Part shown: piece after piece, positions 11,067 to 21,088 of the stretch | Position numbering within the stretch: the first letter of the stretch is position 1 | Layout: the number at the start of each line of letters is the position of its first letter | NCBI GenBank assembly: GCA_015039365.1 | Contig: WION01000552.1 | Coordinates: 1 to 34,280, forward strand | DNA from: Amanita rubescens | Taxonomy: Eukaryota > Basidiomycota > Agaricomycetes > Agaricales > Amanitaceae | Direction: 5' to 3' | DNA: 34,280 nt | Made by a program: the position numbers and the translations under genes | Notes under the pieces: generated by a model | What the model was told of the DNA's origin: nothing | The model's input: only the letters and a program-made list of their open reading frames with translations | The model's database searches: none

Positions 11067-11531
11067 CTAACTGCGCATTGTTATATTGTCCTGTAAAAGT
11101 TGCGTAAGTGAGGAAAGTGGAGAGCGCGTACGCATACATACGTCATCGTCTGCGTTGGACGTTGAACTAAGAGCCCCAGAAGTATTGATAAGCATCCCCA
11201 CTGCCAGCGACGCAGTGTGTTCAATACGTCTAACGCATCCCATAGCGCATCGAATCGCATCTTGTGCCGAACAGAAGGACTTGAGAACCTCCGTCATGGC
11301 ACTTCCGTTGCTGCATATACGAAATGTTATCACTTGAACAGAACAACGATCCTTGAAAACGTACATGAGCCATAATCTATCCGTCCTGTCACTTCTTCCG
11401 CAGCGCATACCTGCTGGCGGGCTGAGCTTTCTCAAGTATATCCACAAGTCCGAGGGAGGAAATGAATGTAGCTGGATGCGGCACATGTGGTCGCGGTCGT
11501 CGTAGCGTCGATGAGCAGCACAGGTAGGCAA
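11067..11531 (-). CDS. Possible small minus-strand gene, unrecognised
   Basis: A tentative reading joins an exon ending near 11412 (…LVDILEKAQPAS) to one at about 11314-11145 and a short last exon ending near 11067. The introns have good donors (GTATGC, GTATGT) and CAG acceptors. The middle exon encodes a cysteine-containing segment (SFCSAQDAIRCAMGCV) followed by a Ser/Asn/Asp-rich tail. No convincing ATG was found upstream, and a single open frame covers most of the same bases. Function unknown; this may be a remnant. Confidence 0.25.
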   Translation of the reverse strand: MPTCAAHRRYDDRDHMCRIQLHSFPPSDLWIYLRKLSPPAGMRCGRSDRTDRLWLMYVFKDRCSVQVITFRICSNGSAMTEVLKSFCSAQDAIRCAMGCVRRIEHTASLAVGMLINTSGALSSTSNADDDVCMRTRSPLSSLTQLLQDNITMRS

Positions 11532-11539
11532 AGGAGCGG

Positions 11540-12010
11540 TGTTGATGGAAACGAGACTAGAGGGACGGGAGAGAAGGTATCGGAGAGGTTGGATCTCCTA
11601 TGCAAGTGTTAAGGAGGATGTCGGCGCAAGAGATGGAAACGTACACAGCTGGGGTTGTTCTCAAGCTTGCAGGTTCGTCGATTTGGACGACGATGAGATC
11701 CCGACGCTCCCACAGCTGATTCAGCCGACAACACGACAGCACAGCGCCTGCGTGTCAACGTTTCAGCCTAAAATCCCGATGACAGGCGTCCAAGACTTAC
11801 TGCTCATGAAGATCGGGGACGGCTCATGTGCGTTTTCTTCATTTGAGGATACGAGCCCTTGTGGGAGACGGAGGAGCAGGCTACCAGAAAACGTGGACTC
11901 GTTTTGTTAGACTTGGGGCCGAGAGGCTGGTATGTTCAAGTCGTTCTTCTCTCGCCGGTGACCGGACCTCTAATTCTAACCATTCCAATCTTGCAGGATC
12001 TCGGAGACGA
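11540..12010. other. Unresolved stretch with open frames on both strands
   Basis: The plus strand is open at 11539-11910, with an acidic segment (FVDLDDDEIPTLPQL). The minus strand is open at 11557-11742. A plausible plus-strand intron (GTATGT near 11931, TTGCAG at about 11997) follows the first. No family was recognised and I cannot tell which strand is coding, if either. Confidence 0.3.
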
Positions 12011-12019
12011 CCTGCATGG

Positions 12020-13060
12020 CGGATGAGTTTCAGGATCCTCTTCGATCTTCTTCACCCTCTCTTTCCTCTCCATCTCGAGGAGGCTTTCGTTGAGAGGGCT
12101 TACTGTCAGAATCCACATCCATAGCCACGTCACTGCTGGACTTTTTTCCGTTTACGCAGTGACGAGGGCGACAATGCCGTCCTTATCGGACTCTTTGCCC
12201 TTGATCGGCACTATTACAACCCAAAATCAGCTCCGTCCCGAAGGTCAATAAAAACGCAGAAAAACACACCTTGCGCTTTGCACCACCTTCCCCCTCGCCC
12301 TCCTCTTCCTCCGTCGCCTCTTGGGCGACGACGGAGCGGATGATGTGTGGGGTAACCTGCACATTCTGTTTTTTTTTTTTAGAATATCAGTTAGGAATCA
12401 TCTCGAGAGGAGGGGAGCACGTACACATCCCAAACGCGGTATTTATACACGAATTTCCGTACGTTCTTGATAAGATCGAGTCGGGAGGTTCTTCCCAGTG
12501 CAAAATCTGTGCTGAGATTCTTGTTGTTGCAACTCGTACCAGGTATAGTGCAAGCCCAAAGCGTCGTTGGTCATCATGTCGTAGTTCTTGCAGTTTTCGG
12601 TCTAGAGCTTCTTGTTCTTTCGCTTTTCGATCTGCTTCTTCTTCTTTGAGAGCTTCAGAGTCTTCAGAGTCTGTAGAGTCCTATGAAAGTGTGATGGGAG
12701 GAGATAGGAGTGACGGCGGGTGGCGGGTGTTGGTACTTCGGGGCTTGGACGGTGATGGTAGATGACGACGTTCCTTCCTTTCTGCCTAGAGAGTTGAGTC
12801 GTGCTCGTACACCGATTCGACTTGGAAGGGTGTTTGACAATGCGAGGCGGGGACGTCGACTTGAGGTGATTTGTCACCCTGTCCGGCAGTAGTTGGACTT
12901 GAAGCGCCAGAAATGTCCTTGAGGCCTCGAATTTCTTCTTGAAACCACACGTTGACTCGGTACAGCGAATACGGAGGCGGACAACAAAGAGGGAGGAGGA
13001 GGAGCCGAATATGGCAGTCGCGGCCCGGTTGCTCGGACCCTGAGACCGGCGCTCGCTTAC
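12020..13060 (-). pseudogene. Charged, nuclear-type protein remains, frame-broken
   Basis: The minus strand carries clearly protein-like text in changing frames. It includes an acidic coiled-coil stretch (DSEDSEALKEEEADRKAKEQ, about 12685-12625), a segment with YTWYELQQQESQHRF, then RTSRLDLIKNVRKFVYKYRV (about 12490-12435). After an intron comes VTPHIIRSVVAQEATEEEEG, and near the end basic and acidic runs (VAMDVDSDSKPSQRKPPRDG). The intron with donor near 12430 and acceptor near 12365 is credible, but between the other blocks the frame steps by one base without room for an intron. It lies head-to-head with the PPR gene and could share its promoter. No family was recognised; it is either decayed or affected by assembly indels. 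Confidence 0.4.
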
Positions 13061-13137
13061 GTACAAAATGCACATCGCTCACGTCGTTGCACGTCACTGC
13101 ACGTCAAAACGTCTTTTCCTGGTTGGTCGCATCCATA

Positions 13138-14600
13138 ATGGCCCTCCACGGAAAGGACTACTCAAGTATGTCGACCTCGCCGAAAACCGGGACGGGAGTG
13201 TGGGCTGGCGGTTTTCTAACCTCCCTCTTGCGCAAGGCAAAAAACTCACGAGAAGTACGAGAAATCGTTAACGAGGCCACCCGCAGATTCGAAGGCACTG
13301 TCCCCTGGCAATTGCTATCAGGCAGCCGCCCACGTCAGTGCTGGCCCCTCTGTCGACGACCCACAGTTGGCGGGCACCCTCCTCGCAAGCATCTCCCCCA
13401 AGGACATCCCTTACGTCTGGGAAGGGGTTCTTAGGGCGGTACTCGGAAACGCATCAAGGCACAAGAATGGTGCAGTGGCACTCAACGCCTTTCGCCTCCT
13501 CGCGGCCCGAAACTACTCCCCTGACCACCACGGACTACGCCCGCATCATTCATAGTGGCATCGACTCAAGTGAAGAAGAGGCTCGACTCGTGCACGTGCT
13601 GCTCCAGCAACCTTGTCCAACCGAACTTGACCCGCGCACCATCGGTGTGCTGCTCAAATTGTGCCATGTACATCACGACTTGGACTTGGCGGGCCGAGTA
13701 TGGCAGTGGGCTGCACCACGACGGCACGTTAGGCACGGAGATCAGGAGTTGTGCTACTGTCACGGCTCAATATCTGCTTTTGTGCGGCCGAGCGGGCAAT
13801 ATAGCGCTCGCGCATCAGGTCTGGCAGGAAGCTAGGAACATGGGCCTTGCTCACCTCCCAGTTGTGATTGGAAGCATGTTGTCAGTACTTGCTATGCATG
13901 GTGCCGACGGCGAGACGCTAGAACTACTCAAGGACATTCCTCCCGCTTCCCTCAATTCGTACATGGTGACTGCAGGCGCTCACCGCCTTCTCCCATTCGG
14001 GCAACGTCGATGCAGCCCACGCGTTGTTGGACCAAGTAGAATCCCAAACTCCTAGTGCAAGCATACAGTCAGTACACCGCCCTCGTGGACGGCTACGCGC
14101 GCAGTGGGGACTTTGCATCTGCTCTCGCGATCATCGACCGCGCAAAGTGCCAAAGTAGGGTTGGAGAGGATGACGTGATGTGGATGACAGTGCTCGGTCC
14201 CTGTCGTCGTTTCAAAAACCTTCCAGTCGCACAGACCGCATTTGCAGCCATTCAGAGGCTAGGCTCCCCTGAACACCGTGCATCGGCATACGTCCTCATG
14301 TCTGACATCTACAATGCCTGTGGTGACACTATGGCTGCTCTCCGCATGCAACAGGAGAGACTGAAGAAGGGACTCATGAAAGAGCGGGGTGCGGTCACGC
14401 TAACGATGGACAACGGCGAAACACATGTGTTCTATGTACGGGAGATCCCGCCTGCGCTCGTATCTGCCACACGTGCTATAGAACAGAAGCTCAAGGAATG
14501 GAGTCGCTGGTTAGGGTTATGTGGCATCAGTGATGAGTCCATCCAGTTGCCAAGCACAGCGAGAAACTCGCGCTTGCATATGCTGTCACGCAGGGCATGA
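13138..14600 (+). pseudogene. PPR protein with plant-like E region, five +1 frame steps
   Basis: Pentatricopeptide repeat proteins bind organelle RNA. The plus strand reads as PPR helices throughout, but in successive frames, with breaks near 13305, 13515, 13710, 13975 and 14055. Recognisable repeats include IGVLLKLCHVHHDLDLAGRV, YLLLCGRAGNIALAHQVWQE and YTALVDGYARSGDFASALAI. The C-terminal 180 codons (14055-14600) are open and look like the E region of plant PLS-type PPR proteins: MWMTVLGPCRRFKNLPVAQT, AYVLMSDIYNACG, then a KKGLMKERGA / ETHVFYV stretch. No DYW cytidine-deaminase signature follows. Each break sits at or near a short run of one base and none leaves room for an intron, so this is either a recently broken gene or one with sequencing insertions. 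The ATG at 13138 is the first usable start in the first frame and is uncertain. Confidence 0.65.
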
Positions 14601-15282
14601 GACAAATTACCCTACGGAAGAACCTTAGGATATGTGATGCCTGTCATGAAGCCTCGAAGCAGATTACCATTTTTGAATCTATTTCGATCCATCATTGGGA
14701 CAGGTCAAGGCTGCATGTTATGAAGGATGGGAAGTGTTCTTGTCATGATCGATACTGAAGTTGTTATTTTCTGGTGTCGACCTACATGCTCCTGTAATCA
14801 TTTAAGCCGTTCGCACTCGTAACAATAGGTATGCGCCCCATCTGCTCTCATCATCTGCGATACTGACTGCCGTCTTAGCTTACTAGTTGTGGGCGAGCTT
14901 CAGCATTGAGCTCCAATGGCCGGTGTTCGTCCGCCACCACCTCCGTTTGGCCACCGACTTAGACATCCTCTACACAGATTACGAGTGTCTCGCAAGGCAA
15001 GAATCGTGTAGCAAGACCCCGGTTACCGTAGCAACCACCAGTGAATCGAGTGGCATTGCTGACGGCGTTGACTGCCTCTGGCCGCTCCCGCTCAGAGCTG
15101 CACGCTTGACGAGCACAACATATCGATCTATCATTCATCCGTAGCAATGTCTTTGGACGGATTTCTAGCGAAGCCGCTCCTGCTCGTCACGTAAAACAAT
15201 CCCCTCTTGTATTACTGTTCTCTGAATATAGATTGACACTATATAGTAAATAATTCGAAAGTGAACTCGTGTTTTTGAATCG
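14601..15282. other. Intergenic between convergent PPR and F-box genes
   Basis: No supported gene. An open frame at 14887-15144 lacks motifs and context. The stretch serves as the 3' flank for both neighbouring genes, which point towards each other. Confidence 0.5.
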
Positions 15283-16377
15283 CTACCAACCTACGTTACA
15301 ACTTACAAAGTCATCATCATCGTAATGATCCCGATAGGCATCAACCCCAAAGAACGGATGTGTGCTAATATATCGAGTAGATGCAGTTGGGGTAAGCACT
15401 AGACGGTTGAACATCTCAACTCCTATATGGCCGTCACAATGCAATACTAAACGCTCCATATGTGGAAGGACGATCGGCGATTCTGTATCAGGTAGTGTGG
15501 AAAGTTTAGCATCCGAGGTAGGCTTCAAAGCGCAATTCACGAGGGACGTTCCTTGGCGTAAGATTACGTCGAAACATGTCATGGATGGTATACCAAATTG
15601 AAGGCGAAGTTCCTTCAAGTTATGCCAAGGGACAGCTGGGATGAGCTTGTCAACATTCACTGCGAAGCAGTTGCAGAGGGTGAGGTCCACCAGGTTTGGT
15701 AGCCGGACTGGAAGCTGCAATGTAGCTCGAACACGGGAGAAAAACTCCATGTCGTAATATCTGCGGTACCGGTCAGAATTGTAACACCCAATATGCAGTA
15801 ATTGCAAGTGTGACAAGTGCTCGGGTGGGATTTCGCTGAGAGATTCTATTTCGCTCCGTTCGAGTGCAAGGCGTAGTTTCAAAAATGGGAATGGCGCAAC
15901 TAGCCGTTGCACTACGTCCGAATGTAAGCCATTACTGTTCAGGTGGTCGATCATTAGTTCCGCCCTGGGAATGGAGCCTCCGCGTATTAGCCACAGGCGG
16001 TATATGCGGTGTTTGAGGAGGTTCAAACAGATATCTATCTGAACACGGCTCCTCGGCAACATTCTCCCAGTATGGTACTTTATTCGCAACGGGTACCGGG
16101 ACCAGACACGAGGCATCTCCAATATGATGTGCCGCCATGCAGAGCACACATATGACAAGATCATGGCCGGATGAGTACGGATTGTAAGACGAGCACCAGG
16201 CTCTAACTGGCAGACGAGATCGAAGATGATTCGCAACACATCTTCGGGGAGCTCAGTGATGTGGGACGCGAGAGCCTGAGCCGTTTCGTATCGTGCGATT
16301 TCTTCATTATGCTCAGCGACGAGCGCTTTTCTGTTGAACGTCTCCTCTTTGGATGAGTTGTCTACCTCGCTTGCCAT
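15283..16377 (-). CDS. F-box protein, single exon, 364 residues
   Basis: F-box proteins are substrate adaptors of SCF ubiquitin ligases; the F-box binds Skp1. The F-box is at about residues 42-90 (ELPEDVLRIIFDLV … LSYVCSAWRHIILEMPRVWS), preceded by a charged helix. The rest contains leucine-rich segments (LPNLVDLTLCNC, LPHMERLVLHC) that probably form an LRR-like substrate-binding face, with an acidic tail (HYDDDDF). The frame is intact without introns, as in many expanded agaric F-box families. The ATG at 16377 is followed by a normal polar N-terminus. A decayed paralogue sits at about 4290-5150. The upstream region (16400-16610) is shared with that of the Mpv17 gene. The substrate is unknown. 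Confidence 0.85.
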   Translation of the reverse strand: MASEVDNSSKEETFNRKALVAEHNEEIARYETAQALASHITELPEDVLRIIFDLVCQLEPGARLTIRTHPAMILSYVCSAWRHIILEMPRVWSRYPLRIKYHTGRMLPRSRVQIDICLNLLKHRIYRLWLIRGGSIPRAELMIDHLNSNGLHSDVVQRLVAPFPFLKLRLALERSEIESLSEIPPEHLSHLQLLHIGCYNSDRYRRYYDMEFFSRVRATLQLPVRLPNLVDLTLCNCFAVNVDKLIPAVPWHNLKELRLQFGIPSMTCFDVILRQGTSLVNCALKPTSDAKLSTLPDTESPIVLPHMERLVLHCDGHIGVEMFNRLVLTPTASTRYISTHPFFGVDAYRDHYDDDDFVSCNVGW

Positions 16378-16401
16378 CAGATCTGAACTTGGGGGGTCGA
16401 T

Positions 16402-16570
16402 TGATGGTTGAACAACTTGATAGGATGTGTGATGGCGTACCGATTAGTCCTAATCTCGTGTCTGTTGCTCGGTAAGATCGCAAATATGATGTGACCCGGT
16501 GGCTGTCGTTAAATGTCAGGGATGCGCTGGAGGAGGATAGTGCAACAGACGTGCCTTGTAATGACCGTGT
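16402..16570. repeat. Direct repeat copy A, upstream of the F-box gene
   Basis: About 120 bases here align at roughly 80% identity (by eye) with 18373-18494, and a shorter block (CCTTGTAATGACCGTGTG) recurs in both copies further on. Copy A lies immediately 5' of the F-box start; copy B lies 5' of the Mpv17 start. Confidence 0.7.
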
Positions 16571-16692
16571 GAGAGTGAGTTTGATGGCGGCTGAGGACTT
16601 TCTCGAGATCTCCATGATTCCCACCGAACGGTGGGGCAACTGCAATCTTTGTTTTCTTTGTTGTCGAAACTCTAGGGCGTAAACTCTCAAAG

Positions 16693-17110
16693 TTGTCCAT
16701 CTCTGCTGTGAGCATGGGGATTGTGTTTTACATTTTAGATGCTCCTCCCGTACCTGGGGAGAGCCCTCCCCCCTTCCCCCCTTCCAGCAAAGCTATGGCG
16801 GCTATCATGCTCTACCTTTACGTTTGCTTCTATAGCATGGGCTGGGGTGAATTCACGTTCACTTTGCGTCGTCTACTGACCATTGGTATACGGTACAGTG
16901 GATCTACATGTCTGACATCTTTCCCACTCGCACAAGAAATTACGACCTTGCGCTGGCAAGTGATTCGCAGCGGTGGCTATGGAGTGAGTCACCATGTATC
17001 GAGTGCCTTAATGACTTTCTCTAGACTTCGTCGTGACCAAGGGCACTCTCCAGATGATTACCAACCTAGGGTACAAGATCTTTATCATGCAGACGCAAAC
17101 GCGGTTGGAT
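16693..17110 (+). pseudogene. Sugar transporter (MFS) fragment
   Basis: The plus strand encodes a late membrane segment typical of fungal MFS sugar/quinate transporters (ASKAMAA-like PSSKAMAAIMLYLYVCFYSM, then GWG). This is followed in another frame by WIYMSDIFPTRTRNYDLALA, containing the family's P-T-R-x-R loop, and then FVVTKGTLQMITNLGYKIFI. The last two are joined by a normal intron (about 16980-17024). Between the first two, a donor GTGAAT and a CTGAC branch site survive, but the expected AG acceptor near 16890 reads CG. The first nine or so helices and the C-terminus are missing, so this is a relic. Confidence 0.7.
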
Positions 17111-17139
17111 TGATTGATCGTATCGTATTATGCTAACTA

Positions 17140-17639
17140 CTGGTTTATCGGCATGGGTACATTTTCAATGACAACGTGATGGAACTGTTCATTTCAATTA
17201 CCCACAGTTGACATACGAACGACATAAAAGGGCTGATGGTATGGCATGCCGGCTACCTATATTTAACTTCTGGCGCTAGGCGGGCTCGTCTGACCGTGAC
17301 TAGGCTCAATTACGCTGCATCTATCTGGTGGTACCAAGTACTCCCATCGAACGTTGATAGGCTTCCGTCAAAGGTCGTCATAAAATGAAATTATTCCTCA
17401 CCGTTGCAAGAGCCGTATGCTGATAAACATCGAATGCACAGCATGTCGCATGCGGATCACGATGCCGAAGTTCAGGCAAGCTTGTCCATTCAATATATGC
17501 GTATCATAAGTGCCACGCTGAGTATTCCACGGGCAACTACCACCGTCGTTAATAGCGGACATGATCAATGAACGGTAGCGGGTGCAGAGTTCACGGGATA
17601 TAACCAGGTCGGAGCCGAGAGTCCAAGTTCGTGCCCAAT
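17140..17639. other. Upstream region of the small secreted protein, no gene
   Basis: No supported coding sequence. The region holds the presumed promoter of the gene starting at 17640. The open frame on the minus strand (17398-17814) overlaps that gene's first exon and is a shadow. Confidence 0.4.
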
Positions 17640-18296
17640 ATGCACTTCCCTCTTTCTGTCTCTCAAGTCCTATCAGTTGCAGCTCTAGTCTCCCTCGCTG
17701 GAGCCGTTGTTGTCCCAGGCGCAAGCACGCCATCTTTCTACCTTGTTGCCAGCACGAATGCCACGACAGGTGCCAACCTTCTGGTGAGTCACATTCCAAA
17801 AAAGACCTTATCAATAGATACTCACTATATCATAGCCATTGCGAACCACTGGCGGCGCAAACGGCTATGCCACGCTTACTGGCAATGGTCCAATTGGAGT
17901 ATTTTACTTCTACCAAGGGGCATTGACCGCCGCGTCAGGTTCCACCACCGAGAAAGCCTTGATCGCCGCGATTCCCGCTTCAGATTGCACAACTTATGGC
18001 CAACTCGGATTTGCCCAAAGTACCTCGGACAAGTGTGCATTGTTATAACACATTCAGTATCCAGTCCGATACGGAGAACTCACAGCTAGGCGCACAACTG
18101 TCATTCAACTCTGTGGGCGGCTTCTATGCCTGTGGATCCGGGCAAGATGTTAGTGTGATGTTTTAGAAGTCTCGAGTCCTCCGATATTGACCGATGAACT
18201 TTATTTTAGGTATGGTATCAGGCGAGCGCTAGCTCGGGCCCTCCTGGGTTGCAATGCGCACCCATCGCATTGTGGACCGTCCCAGTATATGGATAA
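17640..18296 (+). pseudogene. Small secreted protein with a one-base frameshift
   Basis: Exon 1 (17640-17783) encodes a signal peptide (SQVLSVAALVSLAGAVVVPG) and continues after an intron at 17836. The mature part reads GNGPIGVFYFYQGALTAASG … ASDCTTYGQLGFAQSTSDKC and then meets a TAA at 18046. One base further on, the frame reopens as SIQSDTENSQLGAQLSFNSV … FYACGSGQD. A proper intron (18149-18209) then leads to VWYQASASSGPPGLQCAPIA and a stop at 18294-18296. Splice sites and coding text after the stop remain intact, so either the gene gained one T in the TTGTTAT run or the assembly did. If the stop is real the product is 118 residues. Family unknown; four cysteines and the signal peptide suggest an extracellular protein. 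Confidence 0.65.
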
Positions 18297-18372
18297 ATAT
18301 GCGCCAGGTGGGAGGGATACTTAGAGCCTAGTACTTGAATACTGTCGAAATACCTGTTGATATGTACTGAAG

Positions 18373-18540
18373 ATTGATGGAATAACTTGATAGAATGTAT
18401 GATGACGTACCGATGTGTCCTAATCCAGTGCCTGTCGCTCAGTAGGATCGTAAATATGACGTGATCGTGAACCGTTGGCTGTCCCTAAATGTTGTACATA
18501 CCTTGTAATGACCGTGTGGAGCGAGTCTGGCTGCGGCGGC
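18373..18540. repeat. Direct repeat copy B, upstream of the Mpv17 gene
   Basis: Counterpart of 16402-16570. The shared order includes an AACTTGATAG block, a GTACCGAT block, TCCTAAT and the CCTTGTAATGACCGTGTG block. Copy B has lost some bases relative to copy A. Confidence 0.7.
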
Positions 18541-18727
18541 GCACAACCACTTGTGAGTTGAAGCTGGAGGATGAGAGCGGACGGATTTTGTTCCTCAGTT
18601 ATGAGGAGCCTCCTCTTCGGACAAGTCAAAGTCGTCGACTAGATCTAGAGCCATCAGTATGACCGACCTGCGATTATGACCCCTGACTGGGCCTAAACGT
18701 CGACTAAAGACCGTGAGAGCGCATTTG

Positions 18728-19662
18728 ATGGCAGCTTTCTTTCGAGCGTACAAGTGTGTACTGCGTTTATCGCCAAATTCTAACTCTAACCAAAACCAGC
18801 GCTTCGCTCCTCAATCGTCCACTACTTACAAACTGCCTTTCCGCAGCGTTCTTGTTCGGAGCTGGAGATGTCATCGCACAGCAGGTTATCGAGAAAAAGG
18901 GAGGCTTTCGTGGGCACGATGTACGATCCCAAGTCAAACCTAGCCTGTTCACGACTAATGGACGATGTGAAAGTATGTGAGAACGGCTAGATTGACGTTT
19001 TACGGAGGTGGGTAGAGTTCAACGAGATTGATTACCCCTTCGTCGGACCAACTCGGATGAAAGGAGCGTTGTTTGGACCACTCATAACGACCTGGTATGG
19101 GTTTTTGCATCGGATCAAGTTTACGAGTCCAACGAAGGCGGTGGTGTATCGGGTGAGTGTTCGCATTATGAGTCCAAGACTTGTTTGTGCTCATTTAGTT
19201 TCGCTGGCAGGTTTGGCTTGATCAAGCAGTGCTCACGCCTGGTTCGTGGTCAACTTTATCTATGCATATATCTACTTAACAGGGTACCCAGTCGGTGTGA
19301 TGTTTTTCTACGGGGCGATGAGCACGTTGGAAGGCAAACCTCACGAGGCCATCGATAGGATACAACGTGTACGTACCCTCACTTCTGCATCACACCAGCT
19401 AACCATATATGTGCAGGCTTACGTCCCTACGCTCATAAGAAATTGGGCTGTCTTTATACCCACTCAAATCATCAATTTTGCACTCGTACCACATCACTTG
19501 AGATTCCCCGTTGTGAGCGTGGTTGGACTGTTCTGGAGTACGTTCCGGCCCTTCTTTCGCTTTGGCTTGCTTAGTCTTACCTTGCATCCAGACACATACC
19601 TGAGCTATGCCAATGCTCAACAACAGCAGATAGAAATAGAAGCTACGGAGAAGGGAACATGA
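18728..19662 (+). CDS. Mpv17/PMP22 family membrane protein
   Basis: This family comprises small four-helix proteins of the inner mitochondrial or peroxisomal membrane (yeast Sym1, human MPV17), thought to form channels that help maintain organelle homeostasis. Eight exons join in frame: 18728-18753, 18800-18920, 18974-19007, 19064-19152, 19211-19241, 19283-19368, 19417-19537 and 19592-19662, giving 192 residues, the normal family length. Landmarks in order are LLNRPLLTNCLSAAFLFGAG, GDVIAQQ, YVRTARLTFYGGALFGPL, a WYGFL segment, and the family signature NWAVFIPTQIINFALVPHHL-R. FWNTYLSYANA, split by the last intron, comes near the end. Every phase matches, so the gene appears intact. Part of its second exon recurs as a scrap at about 26570-26640. 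Confidence 0.93.
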
Positions 19663-20041
19663 TGTGGTTTGTTTGTTTACGTTAGAGTTACGTTTGTTTG
19701 TGAAGATACCTCCGCTTCTGCCGAAAATAGAATGGTTGGTGCCCGGTGCCGTAACTCTTGTACCATTCCTTTGACCCAGAAACGAATACCCCAAGCAAGC
19801 AACGCGACAGTGAACGAGTGGTATGAATGCCGACGCAAATTGCTATATGAACGCGTCATGATCAAAAGCAAGAGTTCCCTTTATTATATAGCTTCCGTCA
19901 TTAATTAAACTTTGACAGTAGGCACCGTTTTCCCGGGACAAGGCTCAGCGCTCAGGGCAGCCTAATGTAGGCGCATGTCAAAGACATATAACCATCGTAC
20001 TATCAGTTCCTCGGTTCCCCTTTATCCGCTCTTCCTGCAAC
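19663..20041. repeat. Intergenic segment duplicated at 26650-26919
   Basis: From about 19799 the sequence is recognisably similar to 26651 onwards. Shared blocks include GACAGTGAAC, a CTTCCGTCATTAA / CTTCCATCATTAA block, and the leader CTGTCAGTTGCTCGGTTCCC (ATCAGTTCCTCGGTTCCCC here). It contains the 3' flank of the Mpv17 gene and the promoter of the membrane protein that follows. Confidence 0.65.
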
Positions 20042-21088
20042 ATGTCTTCCGACCTCGAGGCGGGATTTGTCCTTCCGCAAAGCGCGGAGATATTGGCCTA
20101 CGATGAGAGGGTGAACACCAGCAGTGACAGCTTAGAGCCTGGCACCAGCAAGGTGCAAGTTTCTGGCGTAAAGATCAGTACGTTGCCTTTTGGTAAGAAT
20201 TTGAAGGAGGCACTTACTGACGTCAACTTGATAGAACAGAAACCGGTTGGTGGTAAAAAAGGTGGCAAACGCTCCAGCGGAAGACGACAGTAAGCGAGGT
20301 TTTTAACCGTTTCTTCCCAAACAAAGTTAGCTAAATCTATGCGACATAGCAAAAGTGGTGAGATCGAAGCAAAGGCATGGGAAGGTCGCGTTCCGGAGCG
20401 TCTCAAACTAGTCCAGAAAGGATATCAAGCTTTGGCGATCATTGTAAGTACCAACACCTTTCGCATTATCGACGGAACCCCAACCTTTAGTTGCCAACAG
20501 TGTACCTTCTTGGCGGGCGTGCAAGTTGCGCTTTTCGCCAGGACCGCAACTCAAACTGACGTCAGTGCCCAAATCGTCAATGGATTCTTTTTTGCCGGTC
20601 TCTTAGCCGACATCGGTGCTGCCATCTTGAGTGCCGCCTCTCAGCGGTGGTTTGAGATGATAAGACGCGAAGAAGCGGAACACGTGTACGACTACTTGAA
20701 CAAACCTCACTCGTCGGAGATTCGTCCAGAAGAGGGTGACCAACTTGTGGTAGAGGAAAAGTTATTTTCCCAGACCGTGGTTGGAAAAGAAAGGCAAGAA
20801 GAAGAGCACGTTAGTAATGTGGCCGCGGCGGTTGTCACTTCCAAACGATACGTTATCGAACAATGGCTCTTCCTTGCATTGAAGGCCCCTCCTTATGCAG
20901 CCGTATTAGGATTCGCATTCATGGTCATGGGAGTGATGCTCTGGGTATGGTCGCACGAGGCGATTGTCGCCAAAGTCCTGTGCACGGTGCTCTGTGTGTT
21001 GTTGGTGATCCTCCTCCCGCCGTTCGCGATCCAACACGATCGTAGAGAGACTTTGAAGCGTTTTAAGCTCAAGAGAGTCTCTGGATGA
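20042..21088 (+). CDS. Multi-pass membrane protein, lineage-specific family
   Basis: Exons 20042-20289, 20350-20443 and 20501-21088 join in frame to 309 residues. The N-terminal 100 residues are polar, with a Lys/Gly/Arg patch (GGKKGGKRSSGRRQ). Exon 2 gives an amphipathic helix (RLKLVQKGYQALAII). Then come two membrane segments (TFLAGVQVALFA; NGFFFAGLLADIGAAILSAA), an acidic linker, and two more (AAVLGFAFMVMGVMLWVWS; VLCTVLCVLLVILLPPF) with a basic tail. This is the layout of a large family of uncharacterised agaric membrane proteins as I know them; no activity is known. The start ATG follows a C-rich leader. A paralogue with a damaged 5' end lies at 26920-27992. Confidence 0.85.
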
